DNA of 64,000 bases. Source: Diphasiastrum complanatum (taxonomy: Eukaryota > Streptophyta > Lycopodiopsida > Lycopodiales > Lycopodiaceae). Location: the NCBI GenBank assembly GCA_029204225.1, contig CM055103.1, positions 42,725,104-42,789,103 of the forward strand. Direction: 5' to 3'. The stretch's first letter is position 1. Every line of letters begins with the position of its first letter. Under the pieces are notes generated by a model. That model saw only the letters and a program-made list of their open reading frames with translations, did no database searches and had not been told where the DNA came from. The position numbers were made by a program, and so were the translations under genes. Below, one piece after another: positions 10,277-21,799 of this stretch.

Positions 10277-12477
10277 GTGACCAGTTTAGGTCAAACCCGC
10301 CATACACATGACTTTTTTGGGGGAGGGCAGGTACCTTTCCCCTATTTATTATCTCAACGACTCTTGTTGCCTGGTGGGTGCACAATACATGGTCTCTACC
10401 CTCTACCCACCTGTACTATCTACACATGTTAAAGTGCACTGAGAGTTGATCCCCATGTCCGTGACAAGGTTACACCCGATTCTTTCCGGTTCCAACCGGC
10501 AGGCCAGGTTTGAATCGGAAAACGGTTCGAATTGAGATTTCTTTTTCCAAGACTTTTTTTAAAAAATTCGGTTCGAATTGGCTCCGAGCGGTTCGATGCA
10601 ACTATGGTCCTTGAGGATCGGAGCTAGACCGAGTCCCGACTCCCATTCTTTAGAAGCTAGCTCCAGACTCGTTCTCCTGAAATTGTGCGCCCCATGAAAA
10701 CCAGCTCTTTCTTCACACTCGATTGGGAGAAACGAACCTGAGGGGAGAGAAGCCACCAGTGGGAGCAAAGTGTGTGCAACAGAGCATCGATGACTATCAT
10801 GAGCCTCCACCAAAAGGTGGGTTTTTACTTTTTTACCCCTCGGGAACACTTCAAGTCACATGAGCACTGGAATCTCGTGAAATCATAGCAAGTTACTTCT
10901 TGGTTTGTGGGAACCTCTCTGTTGGATCTAGGCCAAAGAAATCAAAGAAGTGCATCAGAATCTCTAGCCTGTGAGGAATCAACTTTTAGGGCCTTTCAGA
11001 TCAAAATAGCCCTCACGATCCAAATTTTTAACTTAGTTGATTTTCTTGCAATTTTCAAAGCTAGTCATTATTTCCCCGTTTTTAGCCTCCACATTCCTTC
11101 TACTTTCACAAATGGTCAATGTTCCATCCAAGTTCGGAATTGCTTTGTTAATGTTTTAAGGAAACTCGCCTAAAAAATCAATGCTTTACAAAAATGTTGC
11201 ATCATGCCAATGAATCCCATATGAGTTTGTCAAAAACAACTTCCATAAAGTAGGACCATTTATGAGTAGGATGTTGATCTATTTTCAAAAGTCAATCGAA
11301 AGGTAGGTAGTGAGTTCAAAAGTCAAGGATTTTGGTCAAAATATTGTCAAAATCTTTATTTATCTTGTAACGAGGTTTCCTCCCACTCACATTTTCAGTC
11401 CATTTTCAATTTTTTTTATTTCAAGCTAGTTTCATGATCAATCAATCGTATTCAAAATTAATTGGGTGGTTGCAAGACTTTGTCAATTCTATCTGAACAC
11501 TTGACAAAAGGCATGTATGATTTGCCAATCCTTTTGTTCAATGCCAAGCATCGAGGTAGAGATGGTGGAACATGCTTGATTGAATTCAATTGAAGAACTC
11601 TTGTGCTACTTTAAAAAACCAGTAAAATAGTTGAGTTTACGAAGTTCTTGAATAGGTTTAAATTGTGCCATTCTAAGAGCAATTTTGTATGTATTATTTG
11701 CTCAGAATCCTATAGTGAAATTGGGTTCTTTGAGTTAAAAAAATGAGTACAAAAGTGCAAAAGAACCTCAAAGCCAAAGAAAAGCAATGAGATAAGTTTA
11801 TTCGTGCAAGTAAAAAGGATCAATATAAAAAGCCACATCACTTGTTTACAGTTTTTGCAGTGGAGGTGGTGGTGGAAGTGTGAGAGCAAGTGACGGAGTT
11901 GGGGTTGTGGAAGGTGCCGGTGTGGACAGAACTAGGCCCATAGGATCAGAACCAGAAGTGCTTGCGTCAACTGAGTCCACGATTTTGTAATGATGGTCAC
12001 AAATTTCGAGACAGTGTTCTGAAGGTCGGCGAATTCCTGTAGGTGATTTTTGTGTCTCAAAATAGAAAAAATGTCTGACAGTACAGAAATGTGTCTGATC
12101 AGAATTCGCGGAGGTGACAAGGAAATCATAGGAATTTTTTTAAGCTTCAGCAAATTGTCTGCGAATTTTGGAAGTCAGTATCTGATGCAAAAAAATAACT
12201 TTTTCTATTTTTGAAAAGTTTGTCTGTGAGACAGAATTTGTGGAGTCTGAAAATGAATCGTGTACTGTAAAAAAGAGGTCATGCGAATTCTATCTGAGAT
12301 GGTGTGAGACAAATCTTCTAAAATAATGACTTTTGTGGTTTTCTCAGAGAAAGACTGTTTGTATGTCTGATCTGACAGTATCTTGATGGTGTGAGCAAGA
12401 AAGCACAACAAAAAATTTGTCGAAATGGCAGGCAGGTAGTTTAGATAAGTAAAGAAGAACAGTAGGAAAGAAAACAA
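10277..12477. other. Unassigned intergenic DNA
   Basis: No recognisable protein domain, LTR boundary or RNA gene was found. Lines around 10490-10600 repeat the phrase GGTTCGAATT, and 11930-12450 has recurring AGAATT(T/C)G(C/T)GGA-like words that also appear at 24.2-24.4 kb. This suggests leader or LTR-type retroelement DNA. The right part probably belongs to the 3' side of the gypsy relic that follows. Confidence 0.35.
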
Positions 12478-13389
12478 CTAATACATATCAAGATAAAAAT
12501 AGGGTTCATTGTACTTTCTCAGTCTGCTCCCATTGACCACAATGTCGAGGATATCGCCTTGAAGGGTTTGGAGTTGTACATATTCAGAGGCAACGATTTT
12601 TTTAATGACATTAAGGACCTTGGCCAGAAAATTTCAGTTTTCCTTTTAAAGGCTTTGGCCTGATATAGCAGGACCATATCTCCAACCTAGAAGTCTCTAA
12701 GTTTGAATGATCGATCATGTCATGTTCTTTGTCGACGTTTGTGGACTTGTTGAGCATGGATGCTGATCCATCATGTTTCGCATAGTTGTTCTAGATGGAA
12801 TAATCTATTTGCTAGAGTCCGTTGATTATCTAGCTCAAGATTATAGGCCACCCACTCGAAGGGAGGGGATATGAAATTCTACAGGCATAACGGGTTCTTG
12901 ACCATATGCTAGCTAGAAAGGTGTTAAGCCTATAGCTCTCTTCGAGGTGGTGCGATAAGCCCAGAGAGCAGCATGAAGTTTGAGTTCCCAATCAGATCAG
13001 TTGGATTCGACGGTTTTGGTGAGAATTCCATATAGGATTTTATTGGTGGATTTCGCTTGGCCATTGCATCGTGGATAGTATGGGGAACTTTTGCGATGTA
13101 CCACAAATTTTTTTGAAAGGAGATCTGCTATGACAGAGTTAAGCACCCCTATCACTGATAAGTTCTAGAGGATAGCCAAAATAAACTATAACCTGTTCAT
13201 AGAGAAATTTTGCGGTAGAACGAGCATCAACATTGCGAACAGCTCTTGCTTCAGCCCATTTGGACAATAGTCCATAGCTACTATGATGTAAGAAGATTGT
13301 GTGTGCCGAGCAGCGGGACTAATGGGTCCAGCATAATCAATCCCCCATTTCTGGAAAGCTTGATCAGATTCTAGCATGAGGAGTGTGGA
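12478..13389 (-). pseudogene. Ty3/gypsy integrase relic
   Basis: Minus-strand translation, switching frames several times, reads as an integrase core. WGIDYAGPISP holds the first Asp at 13330-13350. YIIVAMDY follows, then the degraded strand with the second Asp, then a CNGQAES-type motif carrying the catalytic Glu. The C-terminal part with YGQEPVMPVEF-like and LRKYNEP-like segments runs to about 12490. The 'NGQAE' style is typical of the Tat/Athila side of gypsy elements. Several stops and shifts make it non-functional. A protease piece of the same element abuts it directly. Confidence 0.75.
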
Positions 13390-13683
13390 AATGATATTGA
13401 CACCAGAGCCACCATCGAGAACCGCTAAAACTTCACGTGATTGGTGATGGTTAGCTGGGATTTTGATGTTGCCTTGTTAGTTGAGTGGATTGGTTAGGTG
13501 TAAGGGCATTTCAGACAACTCATCAAGGATGGTGGTGTCATTGGATTGGATTTGGTGTTTCCATTTGCCAGCATGTTTTCAGAGAACATGGAAAGGAAGA
13601 GTGACATTGGCTTGCAGTAAATCTTCCCAAACTTCGGTACCTTCAAGGATTTTGTTTTCAAAGGGCTTGTGAGGTACTGTATG
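13390..13683 (-). pseudogene. Ty3/gypsy protease relic joined directly to integrase
   Basis: Minus-strand translation gives VLDGGSGVNIIS near 13400-13440, the DGGS/DSGS-type active-site loop of Tat-like gypsy proteases. Upstream residues (about 13450-13670) fit the N-terminal side of the domain. Normally more than 1.5 kb of RT and RNase H lies between protease and integrase. Here the two are a few bases apart, so an internal deletion removed RT-RNase H. The stretch ends at the LTR of the inserted chromovirus. Confidence 0.6.
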
Positions 13684-14041
13684 TGTAATAGATCCTAATA
13701 CCACAGTAGGGCAAACACTAACTGATCCACCCAACCTTGCCTACTCCCTGATATAGAGTAAGCCCCTCCTAGCCCAGTGTGAGGACTGGTAGCATGCAAC
13801 TGCCAAGTGTCGGCCACGTGGCACTGACGTGGTCGACTGCACGTCGGGACCCAACTGGGGGCCCTATCCTGCTGACAGGGTCCCTAGGCTGTGTTAGGCC
13901 CGCCATGGCTATGGACCGTGCTGGGGCACACTACTCACACTGTCTTGCCTTGTTGGTCATGTACACTGGACACGACCCTGACTGTGGTATCTGACCTATC
14001 TGTGTTCCCTAGGGTTCGGCACTGGTTACGAGCTCGTAACA
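13684..14041 (-). repeat. 3' LTR of the chromovirus (358 bp)
   Basis: Bounded by TGTAATAGATCC on the left and CGAGCTCGTAACA on the right, giving TG...CA ends on the element strand (TGTTACGAG ... CTATTACA). The polypurine tract abuts the right edge. The flanking 5 bp on the outer side is GTATG. The other LTR, at 19765, is the same length up to its truncation. Confidence 0.92.
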
Positions 14042-14060
14042 CTCCCTCCCCCTTAAGAAC
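14042..14060 (-). promoter_or_regulatory. Polypurine tract of the chromovirus
   Basis: On the minus strand AAGGGGGAGGGAG runs directly into the LTR start TGTTACGAG. This is the expected primer for plus-strand DNA synthesis and fixes the inner edge of the 3' LTR. Confidence 0.85.
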
Positions 14061-14748
14061 CGTCTTGGTCCTCTAAGACAAAGTCTGGAAAAATCTTGCG
14101 AAGGACGCTGCCTCTTTCCCAAGTGGCATTCTCAACAGGCTGATCATTCCACTTAACCAGATATTCTCGGTATAGAGTATGACGAGTTTGCGTCTCTCTA
14201 CTATCAAGAATCTCCTCTGGTTCATGTGGAGGTTGTTGAGGATCCAATGGGAGAACTAGAACACTGTCCCCTACCAGATTATCTGATCTGGTTAAGGCTT
14301 TTCGTAACTGACTTACATGAAAGAGTGGAAAAACCTTACTGCTGTGTGGGAGTTCTAGTTCATAGGTGACCTCGCCTAGTCTCCTACTGATGGTAAAGGG
14401 ACCACAATACCTTGGAGACAACTTAGCACACACTCCTGATTTGAGGGTTTTAGAGTCAACTGGGACTCTCAAGTAGACTTTCTCACCAGTGGAGAACTGC
14501 ACATCCCGTCTGTGTGGATCTGCATAATGCCTGGCTCGATCCTGGGATTGTCTAATGCTACGCTTAGCATGTTCTATCATCTGGTTTAGGTCTTCTAAAA
14601 AGTTTCTGGCTGCTTCAACTTTCTCACCAGTGGAGAACTGCACATCCCGTCTGTGTGGATCTGCATAATGCCTGGCTCGATCCTGGGATTGTCTAATGCT
14701 ACGCTTAGCATGTTCTATCATCTGGTTTAGGTCTTCTAAAAAGTTTCT
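14053..14748 (-). pseudogene. Chromovirus integrase C-terminus and chromodomain, with internal duplication
   Basis: Codes for the end of integrase (SPRYCGPFTISRRLGEVTYEL, a GPY/F-type module) followed by a chromodomain (YREYLVKWNDQPVENATWE) and a short tail ending in a stop at 14053. Chromodomains direct such elements to heterochromatin. Two lesions are visible: a perfect 141-bp (47-codon, in-frame) tandem duplication at 14477-14748, and a 10-bp deletion near 14740 between AGAA repeats that shifts the upstream integrase frame. The undamaged sequence around the deletion survives at the duplication junction (14600-14620), which proves the deletion. Otherwise the frame is open. Confidence 0.88.
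14477..14748. repeat. 141-bp perfect tandem duplication inside integrase
   Basis: ACTTTCTCACCAGTGGAG at 14477 recurs at 14618 and the copies are identical through the AAAAAGTTTCT tail. The unit is 47 codons, so frame is kept. Identity between copies means it is recent relative to the element's other mutations. An assembly or amplification artefact is possible. Confidence 0.9.
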
Positions 14749-16478
14749 TGTTTAAACCCTACAACTGTGGGTGAGCGTGGCTGAAAACCGTACATCAGCA
14801 TAAATGGGCTGTATCCCGTAGCTGAATGTTTGGTACTGTTGTAAGCAAACTCTAATATCGAGAGATACTCCTCCCAATTAGTCTGCCTCTTGCTGACGTA
14901 TGCACGAAGCATATCCTCCAGCACTTGATTTACCCTTTTTGTTTGACCGTCCGTCTGTGGATGGTCGGTGGTACTCATATTAAGTTTAGTATGGAGATGA
15001 TGGAATACTGCCTTCCAAAAATTTCCAGTAAACTTACTGTCCCGGTCGTTGACTATGCCGGAAGGTAGACCGTACAATTTAAATAGCCCGTCTACAAACA
15101 ACCTCGCTAACTCTGGAGCTCTAACGGTTGTTTTGGTCGGAATAAAATGAGCCATTTTGGTCAGACGGTCAACTGTGACCCATATAGCGTCATTACCCTT
15201 TTGGGTTTTAGGCAGGCCTACTATAAAATCCATGGAGATACTCTCCCATTTACCAGTTGGTATTTCTAAGGGATGCAACAACCCTCCTGCCTTTAAACGC
15301 TCTGCTTTATTTACTTGACATTTCTGGCAACTGGTTACATACTGGTGGACGTCCTTTTTCATACTGGGCCAGAAAAATTGCCTACGAAGAAGCTCATAGG
15401 TCTTCTGTATGCCTGGGTGTCCCGCGCTAGGATTGTCATGACATTCATATAGGACCTGCTGCCTATAATCCTCTGAATTGGGGACACATACTCTATCTCT
15501 ATAGAGCAAATACTCATCCTGAATGGAATACTGTTTCCATTTGAATCCTTGAGTCAACTGACCCTCAACCACTGGGGTTTGCTTGGGTAATACAGGCTCA
15601 GAATCCTCAACGTCATCTGACGACGTATACTCGGACTCATTATCATCTTCAACGGAAGCTGCCGTATTCTTGGATGAACTGGCACCAGCCCCGGGAACTG
15701 GTTCTGGAGTCTGTAACTGTCTGTTCTGGACTGAGTTCCAGATAATAGAGAAGAATGCATCATGCTGGCATTTCCCTCTCAAGGACTCGAGTAACTCATT
15801 ACGAATCTGAGTAAAACTCAGCTCGTTTATCATAGGCATTCTGCTAAGGGCATCTGCTACTGTATTGAATTTTCCACGCCTATATCTGATAGACATGTCA
15901 AACTCTTGCATCAACTCTGCCCAACGAGCTTTCCGACCTCTAAGCTCAGGTTGATTGCAAAGGTATCTGAGACTCTCATGGTCTGTCAGGACCTCAAAGT
16001 TGGCACCATACAAATAATGCCTCCAAGTCTTAAGGGCATGGACTATAGAAAAGAGTTCCTTTTCATAGGCACTATACCTAGTCTGTGCTGGCTCGAGTTT
16101 TTTACTCTCGAAGGCAACTGGTCGTCCACCCTGAGTTAGCACAGCACCTACTGCAAAGTCGCTAGCATCTGTTTCGACCACAAATGGCTGATTGGGGTCG
16201 ACGACCTTTAAAACTGGTGCTGTAGCTAAGGCTGTTTTGAGAGCATCAAAGCTCTCCTGTTGTGCGGACTCCCAAATGAACTCCTTTCCCTTCCCTTTAA
16301 GGAGATTTGTCATAGGGACTGCTATCTGAGCATATTCCTTGACAAATCGTCTGTAATATCCCGCCAGACCAAGAAAGATTTGAAGTTCCAAAATATTCTG
16401 AGGTCTCAGCCAACTGAGTATGGCTTTAACCTTATTTGGGTCCATCTTAATCCCATCTGAAGAGATAATGTGACCCAA
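14736..16478 (-). pseudogene. Chromovirus RNase H and integrase
   Basis: Continuous 580-codon frame in register with the upstream RT frame. RNase [15 protein letters not shown] and [12 protein letters not shown]. Integrase: an HHCC zinc finger ([10 protein letters not shown] ... CQKCQ), first Asp in SMDFIVGLP, second in NDRDSKFTG. The third catalytic position reads [10 protein letters not shown], where the family has Glu before Arg. Here it is Lys (codon 14937-14939), a G-to-A change that should abolish strand transfer. The frame ends early at 14736 because of a 10-bp deletion. The first Met given here is internal and not a true start. Confidence 0.9.
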
Positions 16479-16514
16479 ATATGCTACTTCTTCAACGAAG
16501 AATTCACACTTGGA

Positions 16515-18248
16515 TTATTTAGCATAAAGCTTATGCTTTCTGAGCAGTCGAAACACCTTTCTGAGGTGTTTTAGATGCTCCTTCCTGGTTTTGCTGTAAA
16601 CGAGGATGTCATCTAAAAATACGACTACAAATTTACCCAAGTATGGTCTGAGGACACTGTTCATCAAGGTCATAAAGGTAGCTGGAGCATTTGTGAGCCC
16701 ATATGGCATCACCTTAAACTCATAATGACCGTGACGAGTCCTAAAAGCTGTTTTCGAGACATCTTCCGATTTTATACGGACTTGATGATATCCCGATCTG
16801 AGGTCTATTTTGCTGAAAAACTTAGCCCCGTCGAGTTGATCAAACAACTCGTCTGCCCGAGGCATAGGGTATTTATTCTTAATTGTGACTTTATTGAGGG
16901 CTCTGTAATCTACGCAAAGACGCATAGACCCCTCCTTCTTTTTCACCAATAGGACTGGTGAGGCCCATGGTGAACTACTGGTCTGAATTTGGCCTTTCCC
17001 AAGATAGTCTGTTAATTGCCTAGTTATTTCTTCATCCTCTGTTCGGCTGACTCGATACGGAGGTTTAGAAACAGGTGCTGTACCTGGTACTAGGTTTATT
17101 ACATGATCTACCTCTCTGCTAGGTGGTAAACCATGTGGCAAATCTTCAGGAAAAACATCTTTAAATTTAGACAATAAAGTTTCTAATTTACTGATTTTCT
17201 GCTGAATAGAACTGGAAATAGAAACTTCAGGAATAAACTGAAAGTCACATAAGAATACCTGATGGTCTTCGTCTCCGATTAGCTGACAGAGCTCTGAACT
17301 GCAGACCATAGGGCTGTTGGGAACATCATGCTCCCCATGCAACTGGATCTCTCGGCCTTTATACTGAAAGCTGAGGGTGTTCTCCTGATAGTTTCTGTGG
17401 AGGGAAGGTCCTAAACTGTAGAGCCAATCTCTCCCGAGAACAATGTCTGTTCGATCCAGGTGCATTATCTGAAAGTTTATTTGATCTTGGTACCCCTGAA
17501 TACCAAGATTTAACTTACTTACCATAGTTTCCCATATTTTTTTATCTTCACCCTTAGCTAATGAAACTATGTACCTATGCTGACTAGGTACTTCTGGTAG
17601 TTTAAGCTTTTTAACCAGGGTGTGGTTGATGAAATTATGGGTTGCCCCATCATCAACCATGACTCTTACTGACTGGTTACCAACTTTCCCATGCATACGT
17701 ACTAGGTCATGCGGCCCAAAGCTGAAGGGTCTCGCTAGCATTGCAGAGGTCAGCTGGCAACAGTGTTCATGATCTTCATGATACACTTTGATCTCGGAAG
17801 CTGCCGAGTCACTGGGGAAACATACAGTCTGAACAAGATGAACTTGTTTTTTATCTTTCTTATCTTTTTTAGTGAAAGGCCCCTTGGGACACTGTCTGAC
17901 TGTGTGTCCCTTGCCCATACACACAAAGCACAAACGTTCTTGTTTGGCTTTCTCAAAATCATCTGGTTTTAAGGGCTGTATGAGTGAAGGGCGTTTCTGA
18001 GGAGCTTCACCTTTAAATTTATCTTCTTTCTTTCTTTTTAAAAATTTCTTTTTAAATTGAAAGTCTTTCTGAGGAAGCTGCTCAGAAAGTGGTTGCTGTC
18101 TCGCTCTCTTCCTACCCACTGAATCATCATAGATTTGAGCATATCTGAGAGCTTGCTCAAGGGTAGTAGGCGAGTTTCTCTGGACCTCTACTTTATATTC
18201 ATCTTTGAGGCCACGGACAAATCCTCTGATTTTTTGATAGTCATCCAT
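16515..18248 (-). pseudogene. Chromovirus gag C-terminus, protease and reverse transcriptase
   Basis: Runs from the end of gag ([12 protein letters not shown]) through a CCHC knuckle ([14 protein letters not shown]), a retropepsin ([12 protein letters not shown], where the usual DSG/DTG is DDG) and RT with [24 protein letters not shown] and the FLDD active site ([11 protein letters not shown]). It stops at TAA 16515-16517 (LYAK-stop-SKCEF). Downstream codons continue the same frame, so this is a single nonsense change, probably CAA to TAA. RT and protease are otherwise complete. Confidence 0.9.
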
Positions 18249-18961
18249 ATTTTTAATCTTTAAAATTCCTCTCGATACTGCGAGATATATTGGATGAGGG
18301 ACTTGTCCATTACTGTTCTTTACCAGGCTTCCCAGGCTCTATCAAGTTCATTCTCTGGTAGAAATTCTCTTAGGAAAGCTTCTTCAAAAGCTTTCCATGA
18401 CCGGGGAGTCTGCCCAGTCTCCTGGAGATTTAACCACCACTTATAGGCCATAGGCCCTAAAGAAAGACTGGCCTCAATTGCTTGCAAATGGTCAGGGGTC
18501 TGTTTAAGAGCATGAATGTTCTTCCATTTGCTGAAGAAGGTTTGTAGAATATCTGCATTTCTATCCTTCTCTTCCCCATTAAAAGTAGGAGGCTTTAAAT
18601 CTTTAAAAACACTGGGGTGAGACCGTAAAGTCTCACCCGAAACTGATGGAAGTGGAGAAGGGGATAACTGAGAAGTGGAGGAAAGGCTTCCTTTCGCGGA
18701 ACTCAAAATCAAGTTTTTGAGTTCAGCGAACGAGTCGTCCACACTGGACTTGAAATTGGCTAATGTCAGCTTCAGTTCATCCACCTCTGTTACCAATTGG
18801 AGGAACTGCTCCTTGGTAACCAGTTCGTCGAGTTCTTCGGGGAACTGTTCCTGTTCTTCTACTTCCATAGGTTCCTTCCCTTTTCTGTAAGCCAAGGCTT
18901 CTGTTTCAAGTTCATCGAAGCCTCTCTCCTGGGGTTGATCAGGTCCCTGAGGAGTGGTCAT
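18249..18961 (-). pseudogene. Chromovirus gag
   Basis: Starts at MTTPQGPDQPQERGF (18961) and reads a retrotransposon gag core (FNGEEKDRNADILQTFFSKW, MAYKWWLNLQETGQTPRSWK). It breaks at TAA 18320-18322, has a second TAA about 60 nt further on, then loses one A in an A-run near 18252 that shifts it against the downstream frame. An acidic Glu/Gln-rich N-terminus precedes the core. Confidence 0.88.
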
Positions 18962-19750
18962 CTTCGAAACTGAAAGAGAGCTACCTTAACTTCTGAAGGA
19001 AAAAAGTCTAAAAGACTAATTTACAACTGTACAAGGGAAAGGAAAGATGACTTAGCTGTTTCTGAGGACTGTACTTCCAAAGAAAGAATGAAGAGGAACC
19101 CTTTCAGCTCTTTTCCCCAAGATTTCAGACCTGCTGTTCCGAAAAATGCCAGTTTGAGGCTTCAAAACGGTACTAAATTTCCCGGTTTTTTGAGGATAGT
19201 AGCTCGCTGGTCTGATTGCAATCCAACTTGTCCACAAAAAGGCAAATCTGAAGTCCAAAAACCCTTCTGAGTTCTGAAATTTCAGAAGTCTCCTACTCGC
19301 TGATCTGGTAGGAATCCTCTTGCTCCAAATCTCTGACGTTGGAGCCCAAAAACTTGTTGAAATACCAGATTTTCAGAAGCACTGGCAGCGCTGGCCCTGC
19401 TCCTCTTTTTTGGCTTTCAACTCGCTGAGAACCAGTGACTTTTTCCCTGGAAATCGGATGTAGGTCTCTGACTGTACAACGATGGAGGTGCTGGCTTCTT
19501 CCTACTCTAATTTCGCTGGGAAAACTATAGAGAATCCTCTGAACTCAGTGAGAAACAGCTGTTTTTTCAGCGAGTTACCTACACTTGGAATCTAACTCCT
19601 TGCTACTGTGATTTCTCAGTGGAAATCAGAAGTTTGAAGGCTGCTCCTACAGCGATCCTCCTCCTCTATTCCTCTCTGAGAATCTGAGAAACACTTCCTA
19701 TCTTCTGATAGCTTTCTCTACTGCTATCCTAAACTCCCTAGGATGGAGAT
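18962..19750 (-). other. Untranslated leader of the chromovirus
   Basis: About 790 bp between the PBS and the gag start with no long coding frame. It contains repeated phrases such as CTCGCTG and CTCTCTGAGAA. This length is usual for gypsy leaders, which carry packaging signals. Confidence 0.7.
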
Positions 19751-19763
19751 GGCTCTGATACCA
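19751..19763 (-). promoter_or_regulatory. Primer-binding site, initiator tRNA-Met
   Basis: TGGTATCAGAGCC on the minus strand, one base inside the 5' LTR edge, matches the 3' end of plant initiator tRNA-Met. It fixes element orientation and the inner LTR boundary at 19765. Confidence 0.93.
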
Positions 19764-19764
19764 G

Positions 19765-20045
19765 TGTAATAGATCCTAACACCACAGTAGGGCAAACACT
19801 AACTGATCCACCCAACCTTGCCTACTCCCTGATATAGAGTAAGCCCCTCCTAGCCCAGTGTGAGGACTGGTAGCATGCAACTGCCAAGTGTCGGCCATGT
19901 GGCACTGACGTGGCCGACTGCACGTCGGGACCCAACTGGGGGCCCTATCCTGCTGACAGGGTCCCTAGACTGTGTTAGGCCCGCCATAGCTATGGACCGT
20001 GCTGGGGCACACTACTCACACTGTCTTGCCCTGTTGGTCATGTAC
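19765..20045 (-). repeat. 5' LTR of the chromovirus, 77 bp short
   Basis: Matches 13684-13964 base for base in length, with six transitions. It stops at CATGTAC where the other LTR continues for 77 bp, so the outer end has been deleted together with any target duplication. The U3 start is lost, and the element therefore also lacks part of its promoter. Confidence 0.92.
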
Positions 20046-21123
20046 GCTTTAGAATCATATGTATAATAAACAATCGTTTTAGTAGAGTATTGCAATTGAG
20101 TATTGTCTTCCACATAGTAGGTTGCCGGATCGATGGTATTCGGATCAAGATAATGGACAGCTTATTGTGGGGCAGGTTGATTAACGACAAACTGTTGACA
20201 TGGTGGTTGGTACTGATTTGGTGCAGTTGGTCATGGTTGGTAGACCCTTGGTCGTGGCACAGACTGTTGTGGAGGGTAGGGGCCGTATGCTCGATCGGAT
20301 GGTGGGTCTGGTTGCTGCTGTTTCGCATTTGAGGGCATTCATTAGCAGTATGATGTTGTGACTAGATTGGACACTAGACATTTTCTCTTGCTGGAAAGGA
20401 TTTCTCAGCAATCTGTTTCATTGTGGTTTGGAAATCGGCAGTGAGCTTATCCATATGAGATTGTTGAGCTTTTTGCCAGGTTTTATGTAGAAGTTCAGAA
20501 GATTGGGCAACATTGTCAGACTTTGGATGATTAGGCAGTCCGGATTCTTAGATTTCTTTTCACGATGGTCAAAGTCATCGTCGAAACCTTTGTCTTCCTC
20601 ACGGATAGCATCAGTCATCACATCTTTAATTTGATCATAAAGATCAACTGGTTTGAGTTCACGGCGAATGTTTTTAGGCAATCCAACCAAGAAAATTTTT
20701 ACGGCCATACATTCGATGATATTTTCATTAACACATTCTACTTTGAGACATTTAAAATGCTCAATGTAGTTTCGAACAGACTCTTCGTGACGCATCTTGA
20801 TATGGGTAATTTGGATGAATGGGCTCTGAGTAAGTTTGGATGGTTTGAAACGCTTGATGAGAGCGTCCTTGAGGGTGGTCCAAGAAGCAAGATCAAGAGC
20901 TTCGAGATTAAGATACCACTCTTGGCTGTTCCATAGAGTACCATGGGGAATAGACGAACCTTTTCAGTTTTTGAGGTATATATAAAAACGGCATGCATTA
21001 TCAAAGCCTTGAAAAAATCGGACTGGATGAGATTCTCCATCATACTTTGGTGCATCGCTTCATGGAATTCTGCACTCTAGTCATGGAGGAGCCGGATTAG
21101 AAGATTCAGCACACTCACGAGAC
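20046..21123 (-). pseudogene. Ty3/gypsy gag relic
   Basis: Begins at MSRECAESSNPAPP (21123) on the minus strand. After several nonsense codons it reads a classic gag: PKYDGESHPVRFFQGFDNA, then SQEWYLNLEALDLASWTTLK, HEESVRNYIEHFKCLKVEC and FLVGLPKNIRREL (20418-20795). A decayed CCHC knuckle (TANECPQ) lies near 20335-20380. It ends abruptly at the truncated chromovirus LTR. The orientation and order fit the protease-integrase relic at 12478-13683, so both are probably halves of one older element. Confidence 0.85.
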
Positions 21124-21371
21124 ATGATGCAGAGTGTGGAGGAGAGTAACAATACAAATGATTAGGTCAGTATTGTACTAGGCAAAAAAAGGTAGTTTGT
21201 TTGTAGAATGGAGAGTATAGGACAAAACAACTGGTCTTCCTAGCTGTAATAAATTTGACGGACAGGCTAAGAAATCGTGCAGAGGCAGATAAATCGAATT
21301 GTGAGTATAAAGTCCTCAATCCAAGGATCCTATTCTAAGCATGCCAATCACAAGCAACACAAGAAAACCTG
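21124..21371 (-). other. Leader region upstream of the gypsy gag relic
   Basis: Lies between the gag start at 21123 and the LTR-like segment to the right. It has no coding frame of note, and I could not find a clear primer-binding site in it. Confidence 0.35.
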
Positions 21372-21799
21372 ATGATGGACAAACCAACCCAACCAAACCT
21401 AGATCGAACGGATCTAGCCCCCAAGCTATGGATCAATCACAAAGAGGAGTGTGGCATCACACTAGCAGCATCCTGCCACCGGTCATGCTATCAAGCATAC
21501 ACTAGTGAGAGCCCAATAGATATACTTATACCCTCCAAGGCCCATGCACCACTAGTAGTGCATTGTGACACCTCATTGGACACCTATGCAGCCTATTTGG
21601 GCCACGTCATCCAATTCCGCAATGACTCACTAATAGACCCATACCAATCCACCATCAAGTGTTTAGGCCTACAACCATTAATTATGACCATGTACACATA
21701 AGGGCCCCAATTCCCTTATAGTCACAATTAACTTACGGGTTGTTGGTCTACCGGTCCCTAGTGTGGATAGGCTACCCGAGACCAGTAATGGGCATGACA
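21372..21799 (-). repeat. Probable LTR following a chromovirus 3' end
   Basis: The right edge is secure: on the minus strand a polypurine tract (AAGGGGGGAAGAA) runs into TGTCATGCCC at 21799. A TATA-like GGGTATAAGTATATC lies at about 21510-21530 on the minus strand. The left edge is not defined because no matching second LTR is in the window. The coordinate given is a guess. Confidence 0.5.

Larger units (their letters stand above)
13684..20045 (-). mobile_element. Ty3/gypsy chromovirus, nearly full length, decayed
   Basis: Minus-strand element: 5'LTR (right, truncated) - PBS - leader - gag - protease - RT - RNase H - integrase - chromodomain - PPT - 3'LTR (left). The two LTRs align without gaps over 281 bp and differ at six positions, all transitions, about 2%. 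It lies between gag (20046-21123) and protease-integrase (12478-13683) of another minus-strand gypsy element, so it probably inserted there. A target duplication cannot be checked because 77 bp of the right LTR end is missing. Lesions in gag, RT and integrase make it non-autonomous. Confidence 0.92.

Noticed and set aside
10480-10600. GGTTCGAATT phrases resembling a tRNA T-loop
   Set aside because: No acceptor, D-arm or anticodon stem can be built around them. They are probably part of a repeat.
19052-19270. Short frames on both strands in the chromovirus leader
   Set aside because: They lie between PBS and gag start, lack domains and are expected by chance in a leader.
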